64,000 nt of DNA from Pseudomonadales bacterium (GTDB lineage Bacteria > Pseudomonadota > Gammaproteobacteria > Pseudomonadales > Halieaceae), in NCBI GenBank assembly GCA_024234855.1, contig JACKNN010000001.1, positions 682,001 through 746,000 on the forward strand. The letters run 5' to 3'. Positions 17,019-24,548 of this stretch are shown one piece after another (positions within the stretch are counted from its first letter, which is position 1; every line of letters begins with the position of its first letter). Both the position numbers and the translations under genes were made by a program. The notes beneath the pieces were generated by a model, which saw only the letters and a program-made list of their open reading frames with translations, ran no database searches and was not told where the DNA came from.

Positions 17019-19043
17019 CTACCGGGTCTGCTGGTATATCCTGGCACCGTCAAACCAGGTCTCCAGCACTTTCGTTTCAGAGACTTGATCCGCATTCCCG
17101 TTTTCGGCCAGGGCGACAATATCCCGGTCGAGAATAATAAAATCGGCCTTCTTACCCGCTTCCAGCGAACCGGTGATGTCCTGCTGGTGCATCAGCCGCG
17201 CGCCGTTGATGGTGTAGGCATCGATGGCGTCCAGTATGCCTATACCTTCACCTGCATTCATCGGGCCCTCACCCTCGTCCCGGGTCACCGCCTTTTCGAT
17301 GTTGTGAAACGGCCGCGGATCGGCGGTGTCGACCGGCGCGTCCGAGCCGGCGGCCAGCACGCCGCCAGCCGCGAGGATTGATCGGGCCGGATAGGCTTGC
17401 CGCATATAGTAATTTTCCGCGTTGTACATGTCCTGCAGCGAGCTGATTTTGTCGATGAAGGGAATCACCGTGACGTCGTAGCCGTAATCGCGCACAGCCC
17501 AGGCATAGGTGAAAGCAACCGGAATTTTCAATGCGGCGATACGCGCGATATCGCCCGGGTCAACCAATTGGGCGTGGGCAATACTATGGCGGTTGGTGGA
17601 TGGCGTGTCCCTGGTAACCGCCGCGATGGCGTCGACGGCGGTGCGCACAGCGCGGTCGCCGATGGCGTGAAAGTGAACACTCAAATCACTGTCCACGGCG
17701 GCCTGGATAAACTTCATTGTGGTATCGGCGCTCTGGAACATGACACCGTCGGAGAGCAGGCACTGGGCGGGGTGGAAGCCGTTGGCAGCGGTGAAATCGG
17801 CAATCTCCTCGCGTTTCAGGCTGCCTGGGGCTTTGGCCGCCACCTGCTTGCAGGGCTCGCCATCAGGCGCGACATAACCCGTGAGCACCACCTCGCCGCT
17901 GGTCGTGTCCTGGCCGAAAATCGGCTGGTAGTAATCGTTCAGCTGTGCCGCGTTGGGCAGCGTCGGGGGGGTGGACAGGGGGTTGCCCTCGATCACGCCG
18001 TCGACAAAGTACTTGAGCTGGTCGGCCTTGACGTTCTGCACCTTGCTGTATTTTTCCCGTGTCGCCCTGGCCTGCGCCATGATGGTGTCGATATCAATTG
18101 ATCCGTCCGCATTCCTGTAGGCATTGGGATCGTAGTACTGGGCCAGGGTGACGCGCAGCGACAGCGCACCCTGCTCCACCAGGCTGTCGTAGAGCGAGCC
18201 GGTGGTGGCGTCGAACGCGGCATCGTAGATCGAGGTAATACCCAGGCTGTTGAAGCGGCCCGGTATCTGTCCTGCCTGTGAAATCAGTTCATCGACATTG
18301 CCCAGAATCGCGTGGCCAGCGCCCAGCAGTTTGGGCACGTCTTCGTGCACCTCGCCGTTGGGTTCGCCGTCGGCATCGAGCCCTACGTAGGGTGCGAGTT
18401 CGGCGAAGGGCCCGGCCAGGGTTTCAGCGCTCAGGCCCAGGCGCTCGCCCGCGGGCGTCGCCGCGAGGGCGAGGCCGGCGCTGTTGGTGGCGTTGTGGTG
18501 GCCGTCGCTGCCGCCGAGCAGGATGGGGTGTTTGTCCGATGCGCGATCGAGGGCCTGGCGCAGGGTTTTCAAATCTCCCGCCGGCTTGTTGTTCTGGGCA
18601 AAATTCCACTGCTTCACCAGTAGCCAGTCGCCATCCGGAATCGCCAGGCGCTCCACGCAGGCGGCCGCGAACTCGGCCAGCTGTGCCAGGTCGACCGGTT
18701 CGTTGTCCAGGTTGCAGTCCTCTACCTCGATCACCCCGGCCGGGTGCACGTGGGCATCGTGCAGCCCGGGCAGCACGCGCTTGCCCTGCAGGTCGGTGAC
18801 AGTGGTGTCAGCCCCGATCCAGGTGGCTGCGGCCTCGTCATTGCCCACGAACCAGATGCGGTCGCCGCTCACCGCCATCGCCGAGACCGAACGTTGTGCG
18901 GGGTCGGCGGTATAGATCGCGCCATTGATAAAGACCTGCTCCGCCGCGGGGTGTTCAGCGAGTGGTTTCGCCTTGTCGTTGCAGCCCGGCAGGATGACCG
19001 CGAGTGCCGTGGCGATGCTGATGGTAAGAAAGGACTTGATCAT
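17019..19043 (-). CDS. exported amidohydrolase, YtcJ-like (Amidohydro_3), paralog 2
   Basis: A 674-residue paralog of the downstream gene with the same order of motifs: GAIYTADPAQRSVSAMAV, KRVLPGLHDAHVHPAG, KYFVDGVIEGNPLS, VHFHAIGDRAV, HSIAHAQLV, LAAGSDAPV, DAYTINGARLM and GKKADFIILDRDI. The signal MIKSFLTISIATALAVILPGC is a lipoprotein signal. ATG 19043 is chosen because it begins this signal; the frame also opens at 19097. A dyad at 19117-19132, 74 bases upstream, links it to the polyamine genes. It probably leads a two-gene transcript. The substrate is not known; the metal-binding HxH and downstream His/Asp residues look intact. Confidence 0.86.
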   Translation of the reverse strand: MIKSFLTISIATALAVILPGCNDKAKPLAEHPAAEQVFINGAIYTADPAQRSVSAMAVSGDRIWFVGNDEAAATWIGADTTVTDLQGKRVLPGLHDAHVHPAGVIEVEDCNLDNEPVDLAQLAEFAAACVERLAIPDGDWLLVKQWNFAQNNKPAGDLKTLRQALDRASDKHPILLGGSDGHHNATNSAGLALAATPAGERLGLSAETLAGPFAELAPYVGLDADGEPNGEVHEDVPKLLGAGHAILGNVDELISQAGQIPGRFNSLGITSIYDAAFDATTGSLYDSLVEQGALSLRVTLAQYYDPNAYRNADGSIDIDTIMAQARATREKYSKVQNVKADQLKYFVDGVIEGNPLSTPPTLPNAAQLNDYYQPIFGQDTTSGEVVLTGYVAPDGEPCKQVAAKAPGSLKREEIADFTAANGFHPAQCLLSDGVMFQSADTTMKFIQAAVDSDLSVHFHAIGDRAVRTAVDAIAAVTRDTPSTNRHSIAHAQLVDPGDIARIAALKIPVAFTYAWAVRDYGYDVTVIPFIDKISSLQDMYNAENYYMRQAYPARSILAAGGVLAAGSDAPVDTADPRPFHNIEKAVTRDEGEGPMNAGEGIGILDAIDAYTINGARLMHQQDITGSLEAGKKADFIILDRDIVALAENGNADQVSETKVLETWFDGARIYQQTR

Positions 19044-19116
19044 AGGATGGGCTCCATTCGTATTATTGGCGGATAGGCCAGCGGAACATCGTTTCATTAC
19101 TGAACCGTGCTGTGTA

Positions 19117-19132
19117 TACCCCTAAGGGGATA
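19117..19132. promoter_or_regulatory. 7-2-7-like dyad upstream of the amidohydrolase pair
   Basis: TACCCCT-AA-GGGGATA, containing the palindrome CCCCTAAGGGG. A -10-like CAGTAA (minus strand, 19097-19103) follows about 24 bases from the dyad centre. The left heptamer is identical to that at 10903-10909; the right one matches less well. Confidence 0.45.
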
Positions 19133-19236
19133 GCGCCGGACGGATTGAGCCGACCTCGTAGCGGTGATAGGGTGGTCGACGATGATTTCAGGCGGAAACT
19201 CCCTTCAGCCGCCAACCACAGGGTGCTCCCTCCCAG

Positions 19237-20835
19237 ATGAAGAAAACAGCCGCCACAGGCCAACAGATCGATGCCCGCGAATTACTGGCCAGGGGTTTTC
19301 GTGCGTTGTCCCGCGGCAAACTCGACGAGGCCTCGACCTGCTGCAAACTGGTGCTGACCCGCCAGCCCGAACTGGCGCCGGCGCATTTCCTTGTCGGCCT
19401 GATCGCCCTGGCCACGGGGGACCGCGGCATCGCCACCAGCGCGTTCGGTACCGTCACCACGATCGAACCCGGCCACGCCGCCGCCTGGGCGCATCTGGCC
19501 AAGCTGCTGGCCGAGGGCGGGCAGGTGAACCGCGCCGATGTGGCGCTGCAGAGCGCGGTCAGCTGTGAGTCGGGCGATATCCCTGCCATTCATGACGTTA
19601 TCGGCACGACGTACACGCTGCTGGGCGAGCACCGCACTGCCGATGAGTGGTACCGGCGCGCGGCGGCGGCGGAACCGGGCAACCCCGCTTTTCGCATCAA
19701 TTACGCCAACAACCTGGTTTACCTTGGCGAGACTGCACAGGCAGCCACTGAACTGTCGGCCGCGCTGGCCCTGGGCCGGGCTAATGCCCAGGCCCACTGG
19801 TTGTTATCCGGGCTCGATAAAGCGCGGGACCGTACCCATATCGACGAGATGCAAGCCCTGCTGGCGGAGCACTCCCTGCCACCGCGGGCGCGGGCCTTCG
19901 TGTACTACGGGCTGGGCAAGGAATTCGAAGACCTCGGGCAGTGGGACCAGGCATTTTCAGCGTTTGCACAGGGCGCGCAAGCCAGGCGCAGTACCCTGCA
20001 GTACGACGAGCCGCGCGAAACAGCGACCTTCGACACCCTGGGCGAGCTGTACACCAGCCAGTGGCTGGCCGCCCGCCCGCCCGGTTGCGATGATACCTCA
20101 CCTATTTTCATTGTCGGCCAGCCGCGCACCGGGACGACCCTGGTGGAGCGCATCATCACGGCCCATTCCCAGGTGCATTCGGCGGGAGAGTTGCAACAGT
20201 TTGGCAACTGCATCCGCCGCATGACCGACTACGACCAGCAGGAGCGCTTCTCCCCCGAGTTGTTCCGCAAAGCGCTGGCGATCGACCCCGCCGCCCTGGG
20301 TCAACAATACCTGCTGCGCACCACCAGGCTGCGCGGCCAGCTGCCCAGGTTCGTCGACAAGCTGCCCTACAACTACCTGTTCCTGCCGCATATCCTGGCG
20401 GCGCTGCCCAACGCCCGGGTGATTCACCTGGTGCGCGACCCGCGCGACGCCTGTTTCTCGGTGTTCAAGCAGTTGTTCGCCGACGCCTACCCGCACTCCT
20501 ATTCGCTGGAGGAGATGGCGCGCCACTTCGTGCGCTACTACCGGCTGATGGCACTGTGGCGCGAGCGTTTCCCCGGGCGCTTCCTCGATGTCCACTACGA
20601 AGACGTCGTGGTTGACCTGCAACACAATGCCCGCCGTATGCTCGGATACCTGGACCTGCCGTGGGAAGACGCCTGTGTGGAGTTCCATCGACAGGACGCC
20701 GCGGTGAGCACCGCCAGTGCCGTGCAGGTGAGGGAGCCGGCCCATACCCGCTCGGTGGGACGATGGCGGCGCTATGAGCGGCAACTGGCGCCGGCACTGG
20801 AGATCCTGCGCAGCGCCGGCGTGATCACCGAATAA
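19237..20835 (+). CDS. TPR-repeat sulfotransferase family protein
   Basis: The 532-residue protein combines tetratricopeptide-type helices (residues about 10-175; for example FLVGLIALATGDRGIATSAF and YANNLVYLGETAQAATELS) with a C-terminal sulfotransferase domain. The PAPS 5'-phosphosulfate loop is FIVGQPRTGTTLVERI (from residue 291) and the 3'-phosphate site is HLVRDPRDACFSVFK. Such TPR-sulfotransferases are common in marine proteobacteria and transfer sulfate from PAPS to unknown acceptors, possibly peptides or glycans. No signal peptide is visible, so it is likely cytoplasmic. It is followed after 43 bases by agmatinase on the same strand; its role in the polyamine block is unclear. Confidence 0.85.
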   Translation: MKKTAATGQQIDARELLARGFRALSRGKLDEASTCCKLVLTRQPELAPAHFLVGLIALATGDRGIATSAFGTVTTIEPGHAAAWAHLAKLLAEGGQVNRADVALQSAVSCESGDIPAIHDVIGTTYTLLGEHRTADEWYRRAAAAEPGNPAFRINYANNLVYLGETAQAATELSAALALGRANAQAHWLLSGLDKARDRTHIDEMQALLAEHSLPPRARAFVYYGLGKEFEDLGQWDQAFSAFAQGAQARRSTLQYDEPRETATFDTLGELYTSQWLAARPPGCDDTSPIFIVGQPRTGTTLVERIITAHSQVHSAGELQQFGNCIRRMTDYDQQERFSPELFRKALAIDPAALGQQYLLRTTRLRGQLPRFVDKLPYNYLFLPHILAALPNARVIHLVRDPRDACFSVFKQLFADAYPHSYSLEEMARHFVRYYRLMALWRERFPGRFLDVHYEDVVVDLQHNARRMLGYLDLPWEDACVEFHRQDAAVSTASAVQVREPAHTRSVGRWRRYERQLAPALEILRSAGVITE

Positions 20836-20878
20836 TCCTGCGGCCGCCCCAGCCGCGGCCCGCACAGGAGTCGCACTG

Positions 20879-21799
20879 ATGACAGACAGCCAGTTCCCGT
20901 TTGCTGAAACTTCAATTTATATCGATGTTTTCAGCTATCTCGGCCTGCCCCTGAGCCGGGATTTCAAGCGCGATAGCGTCGATGCCGTGGTCATGGGTAT
21001 ACCCTATGACCTGGGTACCACCGGCCGACCCGGGGCGCGCAGCGGGCCCAACGCCGTGCGCCAGGCGAGCGCCAACCTGCGCTGGGAACAGCGGCGCTGG
21101 CCCTGGGATTTCGCCCTCGCGGAACGACTCCGGGCGATCGATTACGGCGATTTGCGCTACAGCTATGGCGATAGCGACGACATGCTGGCGCGGGTGGAAG
21201 CGCAGGCCGTCGAGATCACCGCCGCGGGCAAGACCCTGGTCAGTATCGGCGGCGACCATTTTGTCACCCTGCCATTATTGCGCGGGCATGCCAGGACCCA
21301 CGGCAAGCTCGCACTGATTCATTTCGATGCCCACACCGATACCTACGAGGATGAGGAAAAATACAGCCACGGGTGCATGTTCCATCGCGCGCCGAAGGAG
21401 GGCCTGGTCGACCCCGCGCACTCCATCCAGATCGGCATCCGCACGGAATATGACCGCGCGGCACACCCGTTCCAGGTGATCGACGCGCAGCAGGCCAACG
21501 AGCGGGCGGTGGCCGATATCGTCGACGCTATTCGCGCCAGGGTGGGCGGGATGCCAGCCTACCTGACCTTTGATATTGACTGCCTCGACCCCGCTTTCGC
21601 GCCGGGCACGGGCACACCCGTGGTGGGCGGGCTCAGCAGTTCCCGGGCCGTACAGATCCTGCAGGGCCTGGCTGATCTCAACATCGTGGGTTTTGATGTG
21701 GTGGAGGTGGCGCCGGCCTACGACCACGCCGCTATCACAGCGCTGGCGGGCGCATCGCTGGTGCTGGAGTTTCTCTACATGCGTGCCAGTCGGGCATGA
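20879..21799 (+). CDS. speB: agmatinase / ureohydrolase family
   Basis: A 306-residue arginase-superfamily enzyme. The three binuclear manganese motifs are present: GGDHF (His), FDAHTDTYED (Asp-His-Asp) and TFDIDCLDPAFAPGTGTPV (Asp-x-Asp). GIPYDLGTTGRPGARSGPNAVR is the agmatinase N-terminal signature and SHGCMFHRA matches the agmatinase rather than arginase substrate loop. It hydrolyses agmatine to putrescine and urea, providing substrate for PuuA and SpuC encoded nearby. A guanidinobutyrase or related activity is an alternative. CAGGAG precedes the ATG; the sulfotransferase gene lies 43 bases upstream and they may be co-transcribed. Confidence 0.88.
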   Translation: MTDSQFPFAETSIYIDVFSYLGLPLSRDFKRDSVDAVVMGIPYDLGTTGRPGARSGPNAVRQASANLRWEQRRWPWDFALAERLRAIDYGDLRYSYGDSDDMLARVEAQAVEITAAGKTLVSIGGDHFVTLPLLRGHARTHGKLALIHFDAHTDTYEDEEKYSHGCMFHRAPKEGLVDPAHSIQIGIRTEYDRAAHPFQVIDAQQANERAVADIVDAIRARVGGMPAYLTFDIDCLDPAFAPGTGTPVVGGLSSSRAVQILQGLADLNIVGFDVVEVAPAYDHAAITALAGASLVLEFLYMRASRA

Positions 21800-21854
21800 T
21801 GCCGGTACAGTGGCCTGTGCCGGCCCGGTGGTAGCCGGGCACCCGGGTGTTGAC

Positions 21855-22691
21855 CTAGTGGCTCGCCCCCGGCCTGAGGTAGGGCAGCAGGGGATCGCCG
21901 CCGTCGTAGTTTGAGGTGCTCATCACCGAGTCGAGAAACAGGTAGAACAACTCTGCCTGTGAGCTCACCTCCAGCTTGGAGTAGGCGTGTTTGCGGTGAA
22001 GCTTGACCGTCTCCATGGAGATGGACAGTTTTTCGGCGAGGGTTTTGGTGCTGTGGCCGTGCAGCACCAGCTTGATCACCTGGGCTTCCCGTTCGGTCAG
22101 CAGGCTGCTGCCGAAGGAGTTGAGCGCCGCATGCAACTGCCCGCGCAGGTTCACCCCCGGCGATTTCGTGCCGGCCTCGACCCAGTGCTGCTGGCAGAGC
22201 AGGTCAACGGTGGGCCGGATGTCTGCCAGAAGCTCCAGGTCACGCTTGCTGAACGTGGTGCGCGGCTGGCGTTTGCCCAGGGCGATATTGAGGATGCCCT
22301 CCGCGCCTATCGGGATCAGGTAGCCGCACTCGTCCTGGTAGCCGCAGTTGAGGTACCAGGTCTTGTAGTAATCGCTGCTCTTGAAGTCCTTGGGGGCGAG
22401 ATCGCGCAGTCGGAACACGCCGAAAGCCCGCTCCCTGGTCGCGGCAAGATAGAACGGGTCGAGCAGGAACGCGCCCTTGACGTAGACATCGAGGGTTGAT
22501 TTACCGGCGCCTTCGGGTACCTCGAAATACTCGATAACCGGCAGGTCGGTACCGGGGTAGACGATAACAGTGGCGTCGTCGCAGTGCACCAGTTGCTTGA
22601 GCATGGCCACCAGCAGGTTGGGAAAATCGTCGCTGCCAACCGCGGGGATAAGCCCGGCGAGGTGTTTACTGAAGTGGGCGAGGGGCTGCAT
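21855..22691 (-). CDS. LuxR/NarL-type transcriptional regulator
   Basis: The 278-residue protein has an N-terminal sensory region with an autoinducer-binding-like or GAF-like pattern (YFEVPEGAGKSTLDVYVKG, GYLIPIGAEGILNIALGKRQ) and a C-terminal GerE helix-turn-helix: LTEREAQVIKLVLHGHSTKT, then LAEKLSISMETVKLHRKHAY and SKLEVSSQAELF. No receiver domain or luxI gene is seen, so it is a LuxR solo sensing an unknown ligand. It lies convergent to agmatinase, within reach of three promoters carrying 7-2-7 dyads of the type this helix-turn-helix binds, and is my candidate regulator for the polyamine block. Its own upstream region shows no clear dyad. Confidence 0.87.
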   Translation of the reverse strand: MQPLAHFSKHLAGLIPAVGSDDFPNLLVAMLKQLVHCDDATVIVYPGTDLPVIEYFEVPEGAGKSTLDVYVKGAFLLDPFYLAATRERAFGVFRLRDLAPKDFKSSDYYKTWYLNCGYQDECGYLIPIGAEGILNIALGKRQPRTTFSKRDLELLADIRPTVDLLCQQHWVEAGTKSPGVNLRGQLHAALNSFGSSLLTEREAQVIKLVLHGHSTKTLAEKLSISMETVKLHRKHAYSKLEVSSQAELFYLFLDSVMSTSNYDGGDPLLPYLRPGASH

Positions 22692-23023
22692 TGGGTGCGA
22701 CTGTCTTTGGGTCCGGTGGGGTCAGAGGCGCATCATAGCCTGAATTGCGCTCAATCTGTAAATGCCGCTCGCAGGCGCCGACCTGCCCTGCAGAAGGATA
22801 CAGTTGGCGCGTTTTCCCGGCTACAAAATAACGCCTCCTGAGAGGTCCTGGGGATTACTTCGATCGCGCTGTTACCGGGGGCCGCCCCGATCTGTCAACT
22901 ATTCCATCCGCAGCCCTTGCATACCTTATATACCGAGCCAAGATTATACTTGCATAAAAGAACTTGTATTTTATACTTTTGAAACCGGATGCGGGTCTTT
23001 TTGTGTATTCCACGGAGAACAAC
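22692..23023. other. intergenic region between LuxR regulator and carotenoid oxygenase
   Basis: A 332-base divergent spacer with no convincing gene. The half near the oxygenase is unusually AT-rich for this genome (about 22915-22985) and contains two copies of TTGCATA and two of TATACT, one pair of which is a candidate promoter (22950-22977). Confidence 0.6.
22950..22977 (+). promoter_or_regulatory. candidate sigma-70-like promoter of the carotenoid oxygenase operon
   Basis: TTGCAT (22950-22955) and TATACT (22972-22977) are spaced by 16 bases, 46 bases upstream of the ATG. The -35 fit is weak and the -10 fit is good; the AT-rich context supports it. Confidence 0.4.
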
Positions 23024-24547
23024 ATGGCGCTTGCGAAAACCGTACGTGAATATCCCGCCACTGAACGCTGCGTCAACGGCGTCACTCACTTCAGCGACGC
23101 GCCCCAGTGGATATACGAGCTCGACAATCCCTATTTGCACGGGGTGTACGCGCCCACACTGAATGAACTGGATGTGGAGGGCCTGGCGGTGGAGGGTGAA
23201 GTGCCGGCAGACCTGGTGGGCGCCTATTTCCGCAACGGCCCGAACCCGGTGTACCAGCCGAAGAATCGCTATCACCCGTTTGACGGCGACGGCATGGTGC
23301 ACGGCGTGTACTTTCGCGACGGCAAGGCGGGCTATCGCAATCGCTATATCCAGACACTGGCAACCTCGCAGGAGCGGGCCGATGGCAAATCGGTTTCCCC
23401 CGGTGTGATGGGGCCATTTGATTACGCGCTGTCATCCTTTGGCATCAAGGACACCTCCAACACTGACGTGTTCTGGTATAACGGTGATCTGATGACCTTG
23501 TGGTACAACGCCGGCCACCCCTATCGCCTTGACAGCCGGACGCTGGAGACCAGAGGCTATTACGACCTGCAGGGCAGGCAACAGCGGCGGATGTCAGCCC
23601 ACTCCAAGGTGGACTGGAGCACCGGTGAGTTGCTGTTCTTCGATTATGGCGACGAGCCGCCCTTCATGACCTACGGCGTGGCGGATCCCCAGGGCAGGCT
23701 GTTGCACGAGGTTGCGATCGACCTGCCCGGCCCGCGCCTGCCGCACGACATCGGCTTCACCACCAACTATGCCATCCTGCACGACCTGCCGTTCTTCCAC
23801 GACATGGACGTGCTGCGCCAGCACAAGTTCCGGGTGCTGACCTTCCACCGGGATATCCCCACCCGCTTCGGCATTATTCCGCGCCGGGGGCAGGGCAGCG
23901 AGGTGCGCTGGTTCGAGTGCCAGCCCTGTTACATCCTGCATGTGACCAACTGCTGGGAGGAGGATGACTGGGTGGTAATGGATGGCTGCCGCTCGCTCAA
24001 CCCCATGCCCGACACCCAGCCCGGCGAGGGGGAACTGGCGTCCATGCTGGCCTATATGCGGCTGGAGGCGAACGCCTACCGCTGGCGCTTCAACCTGAAA
24101 ACCGGCGAAGTGCGAGAGGGCGATATCGATGACCTCAACACCGAATTCAACAAGTCCAACCCGCTCTTCCACGGCGTGAAGAGCAAGTACTCCTACCACC
24201 AGCGCATTCCGCTGCTGCATGAGGGCGGGCATACCCTGCGCTTCACCGGCCTGGTCAAGTACAACAACGATACCGGCGTCCACAGCCAGTGGGACTACGG
24301 TGCCGGCGTGTTCGGTAGTGAAGCGGTGTATGCGCCGAAGCCGGGCGCGGGTCGCCATTCGGGCGAGGATGACGGCTACGTGATCACCCTGGCGACGGAC
24401 AGTAACAACTGGAAATCGGAATGCCTGGTGTTTGACGCCACGGATATTGCCGCCGGCCCGGTCTGCCGGGTACAAATGCCGCACCGGGTACCCTATGGCT
24501 TCCACGCCACCTGGGCGCGCGGGGAGGACCTGTACGGCGGCCGTTGA
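23024..24547 (+). CDS. carotenoid cleavage dioxygenase / lignostilbene dioxygenase family
   Basis: The 507-residue protein is an RPE65-family iron oxygenase that splits conjugated double bonds of carotenoids, apocarotenoids or stilbenes into two aldehydes. Family features: YFRNGPNPVYQP near the N terminus, FDGDGMVHGV, SAHSKVDWSTGELLFFDYG, PHDIGFTTNYAILHDLPF, HVTNCWEE and C-terminal VPYGFHATW; the four iron-binding His can be placed in SAHSK, ILHDL, ILHVTN and YGFHATW. ATG 23024 has CGGAGAAC upstream; the longer frame to 22964 is unlikely. The aldehyde dehydrogenase gene begins one base after its stop, implying coupled oxidation of the aldehyde product. Confidence 0.88.
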   Translation: MALAKTVREYPATERCVNGVTHFSDAPQWIYELDNPYLHGVYAPTLNELDVEGLAVEGEVPADLVGAYFRNGPNPVYQPKNRYHPFDGDGMVHGVYFRDGKAGYRNRYIQTLATSQERADGKSVSPGVMGPFDYALSSFGIKDTSNTDVFWYNGDLMTLWYNAGHPYRLDSRTLETRGYYDLQGRQQRRMSAHSKVDWSTGELLFFDYGDEPPFMTYGVADPQGRLLHEVAIDLPGPRLPHDIGFTTNYAILHDLPFFHDMDVLRQHKFRVLTFHRDIPTRFGIIPRRGQGSEVRWFECQPCYILHVTNCWEEDDWVVMDGCRSLNPMPDTQPGEGELASMLAYMRLEANAYRWRFNLKTGEVREGDIDDLNTEFNKSNPLFHGVKSKYSYHQRIPLLHEGGHTLRFTGLVKYNNDTGVHSQWDYGAGVFGSEAVYAPKPGAGRHSGEDDGYVITLATDSNNWKSECLVFDATDIAAGPVCRVQMPHRVPYGFHATWARGEDLYGGR

Positions 24548-24548
24548 T

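Noticed and set aside
21800..21854. GTGCCGGC...GCCGGGCAC pairing between agmatinase and the LuxR gene as a terminator
   Set aside because: The stem is imperfect and no T-run follows on either strand.
24432..24548. Extended N terminus of the PaaN-like dehydrogenase overlapping the oxygenase gene
   Set aside because: The extra residues are in an alternate frame of the oxygenase C terminus and unconserved; GTG 24549 directly after the stop fits coupling.
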